A DNA stretch of 64,000 nt, from assembly GCA_023252195.1 (NCBI GenBank), contig JAHEXI010000003.1:1-64000 (forward strand). Reading direction: 5' to 3'. Position numbers and translations under genes: made by a program. The stretch is from Pseudonocardiales bacterium. Its GTDB lineage: Bacteria > Actinomycetota > Actinomycetes > Mycobacteriales > Pseudonocardiaceae. Under the pieces are notes generated by a model that worked only from the letters and a program-made list of their open reading frames with translations, had not been told where the DNA came from and did not search any database. Shown piece by piece: positions 10,343 through 21,165 of the stretch (positions are counted from its first letter, which is position 1; each line of letters begins with the position of its first letter).

Positions 10343-11826
10343 AGTGCCCGGAAGGTCTGGTAGAGGTCCAGCACGCCCAGGGCCAGCGGCAGGACTGCGG
10401 CGATCAGGATCGCTTCGGTCACATCCACAGACTGGCGCAGCACCGGGGAGAACCGGCGCTGCGGTAGGACCACTCCAGCGAACAGTGCGAACATCGCGAT
10501 GACCAGCAGACCACCGAAACCGATCAGCAGCAAGCCCGGTTGGTGAGCCAATGCCAGTAACCCGGCTATCAGCCCGGCTACCGCGGCCATCCCGCTCACC
10601 AGCAACGCGATCGCCTGGTGACCGTTGGCGTAGGAGCGGGCTCGCAGCAATAGCACGGCGGCGACTACCGCACCCAGCACGATCCCCAACGCACCCCCAG
10701 CCGCGGCCAGCACCGCGCCAATCGCTGCGACCGCGCCACATCCCGCGATCATGCCGGTCAGGTACTCGTGTGCTACGCCTGCGCGGCGCTCGATCGCGGT
10801 GTAGTCCGGGAAGCCTGGGTCTTTCTGCAGGTCCTTGGCGCTGCCGGGAACCTGGGGCATCGGGAGCCGGGACAGGTGGATGGTCAGCCGGGGCAGGGCC
10901 GAGATGGCGCAGAGTGCCAACGCAGCTGCCCCGGCTGCGATCCCGGCGGCGGGCCGGTCGACCACACTTGCGACCAGGAACGTCAGCGCGCCGAGGGCGG
11001 CAGCCGTGGCGCTGGCGATGAACGGCGTGATGCCGGCGCCGAGCACCGTGATCGAGGTAGCGGCGAGCACCAGGACCAGCGTGCACGCCAGCAGGAAGTT
11101 TGCTGCATGGACGCCGCCGGGCACGATGTAGAGCCCGCTGACGAATCCCAGCGGGAGGCTGCCCGCTGCCACCACGACGCCCGCCTTGGCGTCGTCGTAC
11201 ACCCGGGCCATTGTCGCGCCCACGATCAGCGCGACCACCGCAGCGGCGCCTGCGAGGGCGGCCGCGCTGAGCCCGAACTCGGCTCTGGCCACGGCACCGA
11301 CCCGGAGCAGTGCGACGGCGCTTGCCAGCAACGCCACTCCGGCAGCGACCAGTCCGAGCGTGCGGGCGGTGCTCTGGGTCCACGGCCGATAGCTGTTCGG
11401 GGCGGCCACCGCGATGGCGTCCACCACATCGTCGAACAGCGGCGGCGGTGGGTTATCGCGACGATGCCGGAGTTGCAGCAGATCACCGTCGACCACACCC
11501 AGCGAGCTCAGCGGGCGGTCTGGATCGATCGCCTCGTCGCCGAGCTTGGCCAGGCACCAGCCCCCATGCCTGCTGCCGCCGTCCGCGCTGGACTCGCCAG
11601 CCATCTTCAGCAGCATCGGCACCAGATTGGCTACCGCGACGTCCGAGGGCAGCGCTAGATCGATGCGGGTGCGAGGTGCCACCACTGTCACCCTGCTGAA
11701 CACGGTGGACGGTGCCACACCGGACGGTTGAACCGTCGATCCGGCATGGGACGGTTGAACCGTCGATCCGGCATGGGACGGTCGAACCGCTGGCGTTGCG
11801 TTGTTACTGGTTGGCACCCGCTGCAC
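10339..11826 (-). CDS. eccD: Type VII secretion integral membrane protein EccD
   Basis: N-terminal ubiquitin-like domain (VTVVAPRTRIDLALPSDVAVANLVPMLL) followed by many TM helices. Confidence 0.92.
   Translation of the reverse strand: MQRVPTSNNATPAVRPSHAGSTVQPSHAGSTVQPSGVAPSTVFSRVTVVAPRTRIDLALPSDVAVANLVPMLLKMAGESSADGGSRHGGWCLAKLGDEAIDPDRPLSSLGVVDGDLLQLRHRRDNPPPPLFDDVVDAIAVAAPNSYRPWTQSTARTLGLVAAGVALLASAVALLRVGAVARAEFGLSAAALAGAAAVVALIVGATMARVYDDAKAGVVVAAGSLPLGFVSGLYIVPGGVHAANFLLACTLVLVLAATSITVLGAGITPFIASATAAALGALTFLVASVVDRPAAGIAAGAAALALCAISALPRLTIHLSRLPMPQVPGSAKDLQKDPGFPDYTAIERRAGVAHEYLTGMIAGCGAVAAIGAVLAAAGGALGIVLGAVVAAVLLLRARSYANGHQAIALLVSGMAAVAGLIAGLLALAHQPGLLLIGFGGLLVIAMFALFAGVVLPQRRFSPVLRQSVDVTEAILIAAVLPLALGVLDLYQTFRAL
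11718..11785. repeat. 27-bp tandem repeat inside 5' end of eccD
   Basis: GACGGTTGAACCGTCGATCCGGCATGG x2 plus partial third GACGGTCGAACCG; encodes SHAGSTVQP repeats. Confidence 0.85.
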
Positions 11827-12074
11827 TCCTTGCTCGGCCCGCGGCGCTGTAGTTCCGGGGGAGTATCCATGCGCCAGCCCACGGCGTCAGACAGGGGTCT
11901 GGCATCAGCGCCTGGCAGCAGCGTGCTTTTGGTTCAGCTTCCTGACCTGCGACGATGAGTCAACGCGCCGCCGCTATCCGGGCATCGTGGCGCTGCACCG
12001 CCCGCTGATCGGCCCACCGTGTTGGCCGTCCATCGCCGAGAGGCAGCACGCTGACGGCCAACGGCTCATCGTCC

Positions 12075-12138
12075 GTGATCGCGAATTCGGAAGAACCAGC
12101 CGCGGTGGGCGCGGCTCATTCTTCCCAAACAGCGATCA
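12075..12138. repeat. 64-bp palindromic (MITE/REP-like) repeat, copy 1
   Basis: GTGATCGCGAATTCGGAAGAACCAGCCGCGGTGGGCGCGGCTCATTCTTCCCAAACAGCGATCA; similar copy at 18981-19044. Confidence 0.85.
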
Positions 12139-12294
12139 CTGCGGCTCGTGCGGCGATAGTTCGAGAGCCGTCGCGCCGACGGGAAATACGGACCGCGAAA
12201 CCCAACTTCGACTACCCGCTAGGGTGACCGACCTCTGCGCGTGCGGTTGTTCTGAGCGCTATCGCGTGCGGCGAACCGCGGGAGGTGAACTGGC

Positions 12295-15200
12295 ATGAGC
12301 ACTGTGCAGTTCCGGCGATTACCTCGGCTGGCCGCGCCGAAGATGCCCGGTGGTGAGGTGCATCTGGAGGCTCCACCTGAGGTGCCCAGGGTGCTGCCGG
12401 GCAACATCGTGCAGAAGATCCTGCCGATCGTGATGATCGTCGCTGTACTGGGCATGGTCGGCTACACCTTCACCACCGGCGATGGCAAGAGCAACCCGCT
12501 GTTCCTGATGTTCCCGATCATGATGGTGGTCTCGACCGTCGGTATGTTCGCCGGTGGCAGCCGTGGCGGCCAGGTCAAGGCCGAGATGAATGCCGACCGC
12601 AAGGACTACCTGCGCTACCTGGGCCAGATGCGCGAACGGGCCCGGGAAGCCGCGCAGGAGCAGCGCGCGGCATTGGAGTGGAGCCATCCCGATCCGGCCG
12701 CGTTATGGTCGATCGCCAGCAGCCGGCGGATGTGGGAACGGCGCGGCGGCGACCTCGACTTCGCCACGGTACGGATCTGCCGGGGATCGCAGCGGCTGGC
12801 TACCCGGCTGGTGGCGCCGCAGACCGGTCCGGTCGACGAGCTGGAACCGATCACCACGCTGGCGCTGCGCCAGTTCGTCCGGGCCCATTCCATCGTGCCG
12901 GAGCTGCCGATCGCCATCTCGGTTCGCGGCTTCGCCGCGATCGGAATCTCCGGTGAACCGGTCGCATCCCGTGGGTTGGCCCGCTCGATGGTGGCCCAGC
13001 TGGCGACCTTCCACACTCCTGACGATCTGCTCGTCGCCGTGGTCACCACCGGGCGGGCGAAGCTGGACTGGGAGTGGGCGAAGTGGCTGCCCCATGTGCA
13101 GCACCCGAGCCACGTCGATGGTGTCGGGCCGGTGCGAATGATGGCCGGTTCGCTGGCCCGGATCGAGGAGCTGCTCGCCGAGCAGCTCCGGGACCGCCCT
13201 CGCTTCTCCCGCAGTGCCCCGCCTGGGGAGGGGCCGCAGATCCTGATCGTCGTCGACGGTGGCGAGGTCACCGGAGCGGAACAGATCATCCTTGAGGAGG
13301 GGCTGGCCGGGGTCACCCTGCTGGATCTCTCGGGTTCGTTGGGCACCCTGACTAGCCGCCGGGGGCTACAGCTGGCAATCGAGAGTGGGCAGATCGGCGC
13401 CCGCGGGGCGACCGGGGTCGAGTTCTTCGGAGCTCCCGACTCGCTCGCCGTCGCCGAGGCCGAGGCGGTGGCGCGGGCCCTGTCGCCCTATCGCTTGGGC
13501 GCAGCGGAAGCCCACGGCGACGACGCGCCGCTGCTGAGCAACACCGGGCTGCTAGGACTACTCGGCCTGCCGGAAGATCCCCATGCCTTCGACGTCGCCC
13601 AGGCTTGGCGGCCGCGCCCGGTCCGGGACCGGTTGCGGGTGCCCATCGGGCTCGGCGAGTTCGGCCAGCCCGTGGAGCTGGACATCAAGGAGGCCGCCCA
13701 GGGCGGCATGGGCCCGCACGGGCTGTGCGTCGGAGCCACCGGATCGGGGAAATCGGAGTTCCTGCGCACCCTTGTACTAGGACTCATCGCCACCCACTCG
13801 TCGGCGGCGTTGAACCTCGTGCTGGTCGACTTCAAGGGTGGCGCGACGTCCTGGGCATGGAGGACGCGCCGCACGTCGCCGCCGTGATCACCAACCTGGC
13901 CGACGACCTGACCCAGGTTTCGCGCATGCACGACGCGCTGGCCGGCGAGATGAACCGCCGCCAGGAACTGCTGCGTACCGCGGGGAACTTCGCCAACGTC
14001 AAGGACTATGAGAAGGCCCGGGACAACGGCGCCGACCTCGATCCGTTACCGGCGTTGTTCATCGTGATCGACGAGTTCTCTGAGCTGCTCGCGCAGCGTC
14101 CGGAGTTCATCGACCTGTTCGTGGCGATCGGGCGGCTGGGCCGCTCGCTGCAGATGCACCTGCTGCTGGCCTCGCAGCGCCTGGAAGAGGGCAAGCTGCG
14201 GGGCTTGGAGTCACACCTGTCATACCGGATCGGGCTGAAGACCTTCTCCGCCGGGGAGTCCCGCGCGGTGCTAGGCGTGTCCGACGCTTACGAGCTGCCC
14301 TCGGTGCCCGGCTCGGGCTACCTGAAATTCGACACCGCGTCCATGGAGCGCTTCAAGGTGGCTTACGTCTCGGGCCCCTATCGGGTCGGCCGGGTCGTCG
14401 CGATGGCCACGTCAGCGCCGATCACCTCAGATCTGCGGCCGCGGATGTTCGTGCCCGACTATGTGGACTTACCCGAGCTAGCCGCGCCTTCCCCGGAGGT
14501 GCTTGACGCGCCGCCAGAGAAAGTCAGTGAGCCCAGCGTGCTGGACGTCGTAGTGGCCAAGCTGCGAGGGCAGGGGCCGCCGGCCCACGAGGTGTGGCTG
14601 CCACCGCTGGAGGCGCCGCCATCGCTCGACCAGCTGTTGCCGCCGCTATCGGTCACCGAGGATCGCGGGTTGTCCCCGGTCGGGTTCTTCGGTAACGGTC
14701 GCCTCGCCGTCCCGGTCGGGATTGTGGACAAGCCCTACGAGCAGCGTCGCGACCTGCTCTGGGCGGACTTCTCCGGAGCCGCGGGCCACGCCGCGATCAC
14801 CGGCGGCCCCCAGTCGGGCAAGTCCACCCTGCTGCGCTCGATATTGATGTCACTGGCGCTCACGCACACCCCTGACGAGGTGCAGTTCTTCTGCGTCGAC
14901 TTCGGTGGTGGCACGTTGGCCTCCCTTGACGGGCTGCCGCACAGCGGCGGGGTCGCCGGCCGGCTGGAGCCGGATACGATCCGGCGCATCATCGCCGAGG
15001 TGGCCGGCTTGCTCGCCGCTCGGGAGCAGCGATTCCGCACCCTGGGTATCGACTCGATGGCCGACTTCCGGGCCCGCAAGCAGCGCGGCGAGCTTGGTGA
15101 AGATCCGTTCGGCGATGTGTTCCTGGTGGTCGACGGGTGGCAGAGCTTCCGCCAGGAGTTCGAGGTCTCCGATCTGGAGATGCGAGTGGTGAAACTGGCT

Positions 15201-16274
15201 ACCCAGGGCTTGTCCTACGGGGTGCACGTGCTGATCGGCGCGACCCGGTGGGCCGAGATCCGGCCCGCGATGAAAGACCTCCTTGGCACCCGCTTCGAGC
15301 TGCGCCTGGGGGACCCCGGCGAGTCCGACATCGACCGTAATGGGGCGCTCAACGTGCCACCGGGACGCCCCGGCAGGGGACTGTCCCGGGACAAGCTGCA
15401 CTTCCTCGCCGCGTTGCCCAGGATCGATGCGGTCACCAGCGCGCAGGACGTCGGCGCCGGGGTGGCCCATGCTGTCGCGCACATCCGGGACGGCTGGCCG
15501 GGACGCCGCGCGCCGCGGGTCCGGCTGCTGCCCGAGCGGATCCCGTACGAGCAGTTGCGCATACCCCAGCGGCAGCCGCACCTGATCCCGATCGGGATCA
15601 ACGAGGCGGAACTCGCCACGGTGTCAGTTGATTTCGCCGCCGAGCCGCACTTCCTGTGCTTCGCCGACAGCGAGTGCGGCAAGACCAACCTGCTGCGGAC
15701 GATCGCCTGGGGAATCGTGGACCGCGCTACGCCGGAGCAGGCCCGCATCGTCATGGTCGACTACCGCCGCACCATGCTCGGCTTCCTCGAATCCGAGCAT
15801 CTCATCGGGTACGGGATATCAGCCGACGTGTTGACTCCGATCATCAGTGACGTGGCGAACTCGATGCGCGCGCGCCTGCCCGGCGCCGGCGTCACCCAGC
15901 AGCAGTTGCGGGACCGCTCCTGGTGGTCGGGCCCCGAGCTCTACGTCCTGGTCGACGACTACGACCTGGTGGCCACCCAGGGTGGGGTGAACCCGCTCGC
16001 GCCACTGCTGGATTTCCTGGCCCAGGCCAAAGACGTGGGGCTGCACCTCATCATCGCCCGGCGGTGCGGTGGTGCCGCCCGAGCCCTGTTCGAGCCGGTG
16101 ACCGCTCGGCTGCGGGAGCTGTCCACTCCCGGCATCGTGATGAGCGGCAACCCCGACGAGGGCCCGCTGCTGGGCAACGTCAAACCAGTTCCGATGCCCC
16201 CCGGCCGGGGCACCCTGGTGGAACGCAAAGCCGGCCGCCAGTTAGTCCAACTCGCCTGGCTGCCACCGGCGTGA
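12295..16274 (+). pseudogene. eccC: Type VII secretion ATPase EccC with 1-nt frameshift
   Basis: First ORF 12295-13887 gives ...GATGSGKSEFLRTLV...LVLVDFKGGAT; continuation FLGMEDAPHVAAVITNLADDLTQVSRMHDALAGEMNRRQELLR is in another frame to 16274; deletion near 13849 (ACGTCCTGG vs expected ACGTTCCTGG). Confidence 0.9.
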
Positions 16275-16798
16275 TGGGTCACCTCCCTTCTGACCAGCTC
16301 CAGGGTTCCCGAGCTACACAGCAGCGTTGTTCCGCTGAGCTATGACAGCTCTGCTGTGGAGTTCGGGAGCTGGAGAGCACGTGCGCGCTCGCCGTGAACG
16401 CACAGGTCGGCCAGCCACCGCAACGCCATCGTGCTCACCAGCGCGGCCAGTCGTTCGTAGCCGCGTGGAGGGGTGGCAGGCATCACCGGCGGCGCTGCCG
16501 GTCCTGCAGGGGGGCGGGCCGATCACTAACGTCGACCACAGCGCAGTGTGCGCGTCATCGAGCATGTCAGCAAGCAAGGTTAGCGACCGAGCGCGCGGCA
16601 CCCGCGGGCGTCCGTGGTGGACCGCCACGTCGTCGGTTCCGACCGCGAACACCACCCCGAAGAGGTCGCCGGCGGCTGGTTCCATGGACGGGTTCGGGCC
16701 GGTCACGAAGTTATCGAACAGCCGTACCCGGTCGGGGATACAGGCGGGAGAGGTGTCATGAGGCAGCATACATCTGCACTCACCGTATGCTTATCTGC

Positions 16799-17035
16799 AT
16801 GAGGACTACCTTGCAGCTTGATGATCAACTAGTCGTGCAAGCGAAGATCACTGCGGCGCGCACCGGGCGGACGCTGAGCCAGGTGATCGAGGATGCGCTG
16901 CGGCAAGCGCTCGCGCCTCGCGCCGGGTCGACTCGTCAGCGGGCGTCGGTGCCCACCAGTCCGGGGCGCCCACTGCCGGGTGTGAATCTCGACGACAACG
17001 CCGGTCTGCTTGACCTGATGGACCGCAGTCGGTGA
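16799..17035 (+). CDS. vapB: VapB-like ribbon-helix-helix antitoxin
   Basis: MRTTLQLDDQLVVQAKITAARTGRTLSQVIEDALRQAL; overlaps the PIN gene by 4 bp. Confidence 0.88.
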   Translation: MRTTLQLDDQLVVQAKITAARTGRTLSQVIEDALRQALAPRAGSTRQRASVPTSPGRPLPGVNLDDNAGLLDLMDRSR

Positions 17036-17466
17036 TTCTCTGCGACGTCAATGTGCTGGTGTACGCCCATAAGGAGGGCGCCGACCGGCACGACGAGTAC
17101 CGAGCCTGGCTGCAGGACGCCATGAACGGCGACGAGGCGTTCGGTGTTGCGGATCTCGTGTTGAGCAGTGTGCTGCGAATCGTCACCCACCCGCGTGTTT
17201 TCGATCCACCCAGCACCTGGGACCGGGCCCGGGAGTTCGCGGACGCTGTTCGGTCCGCGCCAAGCTCGGTGCCCATCGCGCCGGGCCCTCGCCACTGGAA
17301 GATCTTCACCGAACTGGCGGATAAGGCGGGCGTTCGCGGCAACCTCGTGCCGGACGCTTACTTGGCAGCCCTGGCGATCGAGTCGGGGTCGGTGTGGATC
17401 ACTTCGGATCGCGGCTTCGCGCGATATCCCGGCTTGCGCTTCCGGCACCCGCTCGAGCCCGCGTGA
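17032..17466 (+). CDS. vapC: VapC-like PIN-domain toxin
   Basis: MILCDVNVLVYAHKEGADRHDEYRAWL...LVPDAYLAALAIESGSVWITSDRGFARYPGLRFRHPL. Confidence 0.92.
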   Translation: MILCDVNVLVYAHKEGADRHDEYRAWLQDAMNGDEAFGVADLVLSSVLRIVTHPRVFDPPSTWDRAREFADAVRSAPSSVPIAPGPRHWKIFTELADKAGVRGNLVPDAYLAALAIESGSVWITSDRGFARYPGLRFRHPLEPA

Positions 17467-17489
17467 CATCTGGCCGGCATTCGCGGGCG

Positions 17490-18122
17490 TCACCAGCGTG
17501 GGCGGCGATGTCGGGTCGGCGGGTGGCCGCCCAGTTGGCCGGGAACGGCGACAGCGGTGGCGGCAACGACGGCGTCGGCGCGAGTGCAGGCCATGTCGGG
17601 GAGGCGACTGACGTAGGGGTGTCGGCGGTGCCGGGTGGCCGACTCGGTGGAAATTGCGCGCTGGCTGATCGTGGCGAGTATCAACGTGGTGGCGGCCTGA
17701 CCGAGCATGCCAGGCGCAAGCGTTGGCGCCGGGCCAACTGTCCTGGTGATCGCGTACCAGTAGCGCAACCACGGGGACAGTGCGTCCCAGGTCTCGGCGA
17801 AACGCTGGTCGAGCGGCCCGGCGTCATAGTTCACCAGCGCGTGCTCCATCACGCCGAACAAAGAGGCGGCGAGCACAAGAAGCGCGAGAGCGCGGACGAG
17901 GCCAGTCTGCGGTGCTAGGCCAGCTGGCCCAGCGTGTAGCACCAGCGCCGCGACGAGCACCAGCAGCGCGGCCCACGGCACCAGTTGCATGGCGCCATTC
18001 CAATGGTGCAGAGTCGCCAACTCGAAGGCGGTGCCCACGATGCCGAGCACCGTGAGGGCGCTGAGGCTGCCGCGCAGCAGGTGCAGCGGATCAGCCCGCC
18101 GCGCATGGCGCACCTGGGTCAT
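17490..18122 (-). CDS. Multi-TM membrane protein
   Basis: Four hydrophobic segments; coupled to downstream lipoprotein gene. Confidence 0.65.
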   Translation of the reverse strand: MTQVRHARRADPLHLLRGSLSALTVLGIVGTAFELATLHHWNGAMQLVPWAALLVLVAALVLHAGPAGLAPQTGLVRALALLVLAASLFGVMEHALVNYDAGPLDQRFAETWDALSPWLRYWYAITRTVGPAPTLAPGMLGQAATTLILATISQRAISTESATRHRRHPYVSRLPDMACTRADAVVAATAVAVPGQLGGHPPTRHRRPRW

Positions 18123-18493
18123 GGCCGCAGCGTTGACACGATCTTGTCGACGGTCTGCTGACCGGGGTTGTACTTGGCCAGGTTCTGCCGCAACTTCACC
18201 AGGTCGGAGTCGTCGTTGGAGTAAGGCCGATACTCGACGACCTCAGCGGCCCACCGCTTGGGGCTGGATACGCCAGCGGCTTTGAGTGTGGTGGCGATGT
18301 CGTTTTCGCTCGCCGAGTTGGCCGACACCTTCGCGGTACTCGGCGCCGCCTCGCCAGGCGCTGCGGCGTACTGCACCACAGCGGCGGGCGCTGGGCTTGA
18401 GCCGGCCGGCGTCAAGCCACCGCATGCGGCCAGCGACAGGCCAATGACGGCGGCGCCAATCGCCGCGAGGACAGAACTTGGGTAACTAGGCAT
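18119..18493 (-). CDS. Small lipoprotein
   Basis: MPSYPSSVLAAIGAAVIGLSLAACGG lipobox; overlaps membrane protein gene. Confidence 0.65.
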   Translation of the reverse strand: MPSYPSSVLAAIGAAVIGLSLAACGGLTPAGSSPAPAAVVQYAAAPGEAAPSTAKVSANSASENDIATTLKAAGVSSPKRWAAEVVEYRPYSNDDSDLVKLRQNLAKYNPGQQTVDKIVSTLRP

Positions 18494-18980
18494 GCTCTCC
18501 CGCCAGGGATAGGTTGTCGTTACGCAGCGCCGCGTGACGAGGACCCTATGGAGGCAGGGCGATATCTCGTCGAAACCTGAGAGCGCTGGTGGCGCTGCGG
18601 CGCCCATCGGCGCTCTGCAGGCGACGAGGGACCCAGGGGTCGGCCGACAGGCCCTATTGAGTGCTCTGTTCGGAGCACGCTGTCCTCAGCTCCGCAGCCA
18701 CCCCAGCCGGTCACGAACCAGCCGGTCACGAACCAACTCCTCGCCGGGATGTCGACATACTGGCCTGCGGGCCAGCGTATGGGGCACGGTTGTTCGACGT
18801 GCTGAGTGAGACCTTCGTTGAGCGGCCGCGTGCGCCGTGCACGTCGTCCTGGTGATCGTGGCCGTCAGTCTGCTGAGCGAAACATGCGCCGAATACCGCT
18901 GGGTCTCATGGTGCGGCGCATTTGCGGCCATCACTGGAGTTGCGGCGATCATGGCAGTTCGCTAGCCCTCACAGCAACAC

Positions 18981-19044
18981 GTGATCGTGATTTCAGAAGA
19001 ACCAACCGCGCTGAGCGCGGCTCATTCTTCCCAATCTGTGATCA
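18981..19044. repeat. 64-bp palindromic (MITE/REP-like) repeat, copy 2
   Basis: GTGATCGTGATTTCAGAAGAACCAACCGCGCTGAGCGCGGCTCATTCTTCCCAATCTGTGATCA. Confidence 0.85.
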
Positions 19045-19260
19045 TGAGTGATCAGGGGAACGACGGCGGCGGTTGGGCTACCGGGGCAACGCAACGGACG
19101 GCGGCTCGCACCGCGATCGGTGATCAAGGTCGCCTCCCGCCGAAACGTCGCAGATTCACATCACGATGTAGTCACGGTGAATCCAACGAGCAGTCCGGCT
19201 CACGGAGAAGCGCATAGCGTCACCTGATCAGGTAGTCGAGAGTACTGGAGGTGGACAACG

Positions 19261-19779
19261 ATGAAGGCGCGTGTCTTCGGGGCACTGAGGCGAAGGGACG
19301 TGGGTAGTCTGCGGCTCGCGGTCGGCGCCGCAATAACAGGTGTGGCCCTGTCGGTGGCGGCGTGCAGCGGTGGCGGGACCGCCAGTGCTCCATCCAGCGG
19401 TGGCGCCTCGCCCACAGCCAGCAGTCAACCGAGCAGCCAACCAGCGAGCAACCAGGTGACGGTCCAGATGACCGACTTCCATCTGGCGCTGTCCCAGCAG
19501 AATTTCACCCCGGGCACCTACACCTTTGTCGCGGTCAACTCCGGTCAGGCGGTGCATGCCATTGAGGTTGACGGACCAGGAGTGTCGGATCAGCAGACGG
19601 ATGATGTCCAGCCGGGTCAGACAGCGAGGCTCACGGTGACGCTACAGCCTGGCAGCTACGAGATGTACTGCCCGGTCGATGGCCACAAAACAAAGGGGAT
19701 GGACACGCACTTCACCGTCGGCGGCGCGGGCGAATCCACCAGCCCGTCCGAGCCAGGCGCAAGCACCGGCGGCTACTGA
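19261..19779 (+). CDS. Cupredoxin-like lipoprotein
   Basis: Lipobox LSVAACSGG; type-1 copper ligand pattern AVHAIEVDG...YCPVDGHKTKGM. Confidence 0.8.
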   Translation: MKARVFGALRRRDVGSLRLAVGAAITGVALSVAACSGGGTASAPSSGGASPTASSQPSSQPASNQVTVQMTDFHLALSQQNFTPGTYTFVAVNSGQAVHAIEVDGPGVSDQQTDDVQPGQTARLTVTLQPGSYEMYCPVDGHKTKGMDTHFTVGGAGESTSPSEPGASTGGY

Positions 19780-19925
19780 CGACCATCAGTCCCGACGGTC
19801 GGCGTTCGCGTGTGCAACGTTCTGCGACCAGCCGGTCACGGTTGGGAACCGGGTCTGGCAGTGTGGCGTCCCTCTTGTCGTCACATCGCCTAACCCAATC
19901 GACCAACTCGAGGAGACCACAGCAG

Positions 19926-20240
19926 ATGGCACAGCAGTTCGGCGCACAGTTCGAGCAGATGCAGTCGGCGGCGAATCATGTCGCCGAGGTGAACCAGAGC
20001 GTGCAGGGTCAGCTCTCGGGTCTGCGCAACCAGCTGGCACCGCTGGCCGGCGCGTGGAAGGGACAGGCATCGACGGCCTTCCAACTTCTCATGGAGCGCT
20101 GGGATACCGATGCGCGCAACCTCAACGAGGCGCTCAACAGCATCGGTGAGCAGATCCGCGGATCCGGGACCACCTATGCCCAGGCCGACGAGAACGAGAA
20201 CCAGACCTATTCGCGGATCAGCCAGGCCCTCGGCAGCTGA
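19926..20240 (+). CDS. WXG100 family ESX protein
   Basis: 104 aa, central AWKGQAS, C-terminal YAQAD secretion-type YxxxD/E. Confidence 0.92.
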   Translation: MAQQFGAQFEQMQSAANHVAEVNQSVQGQLSGLRNQLAPLAGAWKGQASTAFQLLMERWDTDARNLNEALNSIGEQIRGSGTTYAQADENENQTYSRISQALGS

Positions 20241-20277
20241 GTAGCGACCCGTACTGCTGAAACAAGGAGATAGATAC

Positions 20278-20565
20278 GTGAGCGAGATCCTGGTGACCTT
20301 CGGCGAGCTGGAGAGCGCGCGGAGCTCGATCCAGACGACGTGGACGAACATCAGCCGCGAGATGGAGGACCTCAAGCGTTACCTGCAGCCGATGGTGGAG
20401 ACCTGGAGCGGCGATGCGTCGTCCGCCTACCAGGCCCACCAGGCGAAGTGGGATCGGTCGGCGAACGACCTGAACCAGGTGCTCAACCAGATTGGCGTGG
20501 CGCTGGGTACGTCAAACGAGAACTACCAGGCCGGCGAAGCGTCGAACCGCGCGCGCTGGTCGTAG
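20278..20565 (+). CDS. WXG100 family ESX protein
   Basis: 95 aa, central TWSGDAS, C-terminal YQAGE; follows its partner. Confidence 0.92.
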   Translation: MSEILVTFGELESARSSIQTTWTNISREMEDLKRYLQPMVETWSGDASSAYQAHQAKWDRSANDLNQVLNQIGVALGTSNENYQAGEASNRARWS

Positions 20566-20721
20566 CCCCGTCCCGGGTGGCCGCTGGGTATCACTCCGTC
20601 CGCCCGGCGGCGACCCCGTTTTGACCGGACTGCGCGGCGCCCGGTATCGTTTCCACGCTGCTGTGCGGATGTGCGCGGCTCCTGATCGATGACCCTGCGA
20701 ATGCGATAATGAGGTAGGTCC

Positions 20722-21165
20722 GTGCGCACGTACAGCCCTAAGCCCGGCGAGGTCGAGCGCGCCTGGCATGTCATCGACGCCACGGACGTGGTCCTCGGCC
20801 GCCTCGCCAGCCAGGTCGCCACGCTGCTGCGCGGCAAACACAAGCCCACCTACGCCCGCCATGTCGACACCGGCGACTTCGTGGTGATCGTCAACGCCGG
20901 CAAGGTGGCGTTGACCGGGAACAAGGGCGATCGCAGCTTCGTCTACCGGCACAGCGGTTATCCGGGCGGCCTTAAGAGGCGATCGTTCAACGAGATGCTC
21001 GCTACCAGGCCGGAGCGGCTGGTGGAGAAGTCCATCAAGGGCATGCTTCCGAAAACCACGTTGGGTCGGGCGATGGCCAGCAAACTCAAGGTCTACGCCA
21101 CCGCTGAGCACCCTCACGCGGCCCAAAAACCACAGCCATTCGAGATCACTCAGGTCGCCCAGTGA
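20722..21165 (+). CDS. rplM: 50S ribosomal protein L13
   Basis: [45 protein letters not shown]. Confidence 0.98.
   Translation: MRTYSPKPGEVERAWHVIDATDVVLGRLASQVATLLRGKHKPTYARHVDTGDFVVIVNAGKVALTGNKGDRSFVYRHSGYPGGLKRRSFNEMLATRPERLVEKSIKGMLPKTTLGRAMASKLKVYATAEHPHAAQKPQPFEITQVAQ

Noticed and set aside
10768-11658. Plus-strand ORF opposite eccD
   Set aside because: No recognisable domain, overlaps a strongly supported TM protein gene.
16314-16769. 151-aa minus-strand ORF between eccC and vapB
   Set aside because: No recognisable family and Arg/Pro-rich composition; cannot be supported.
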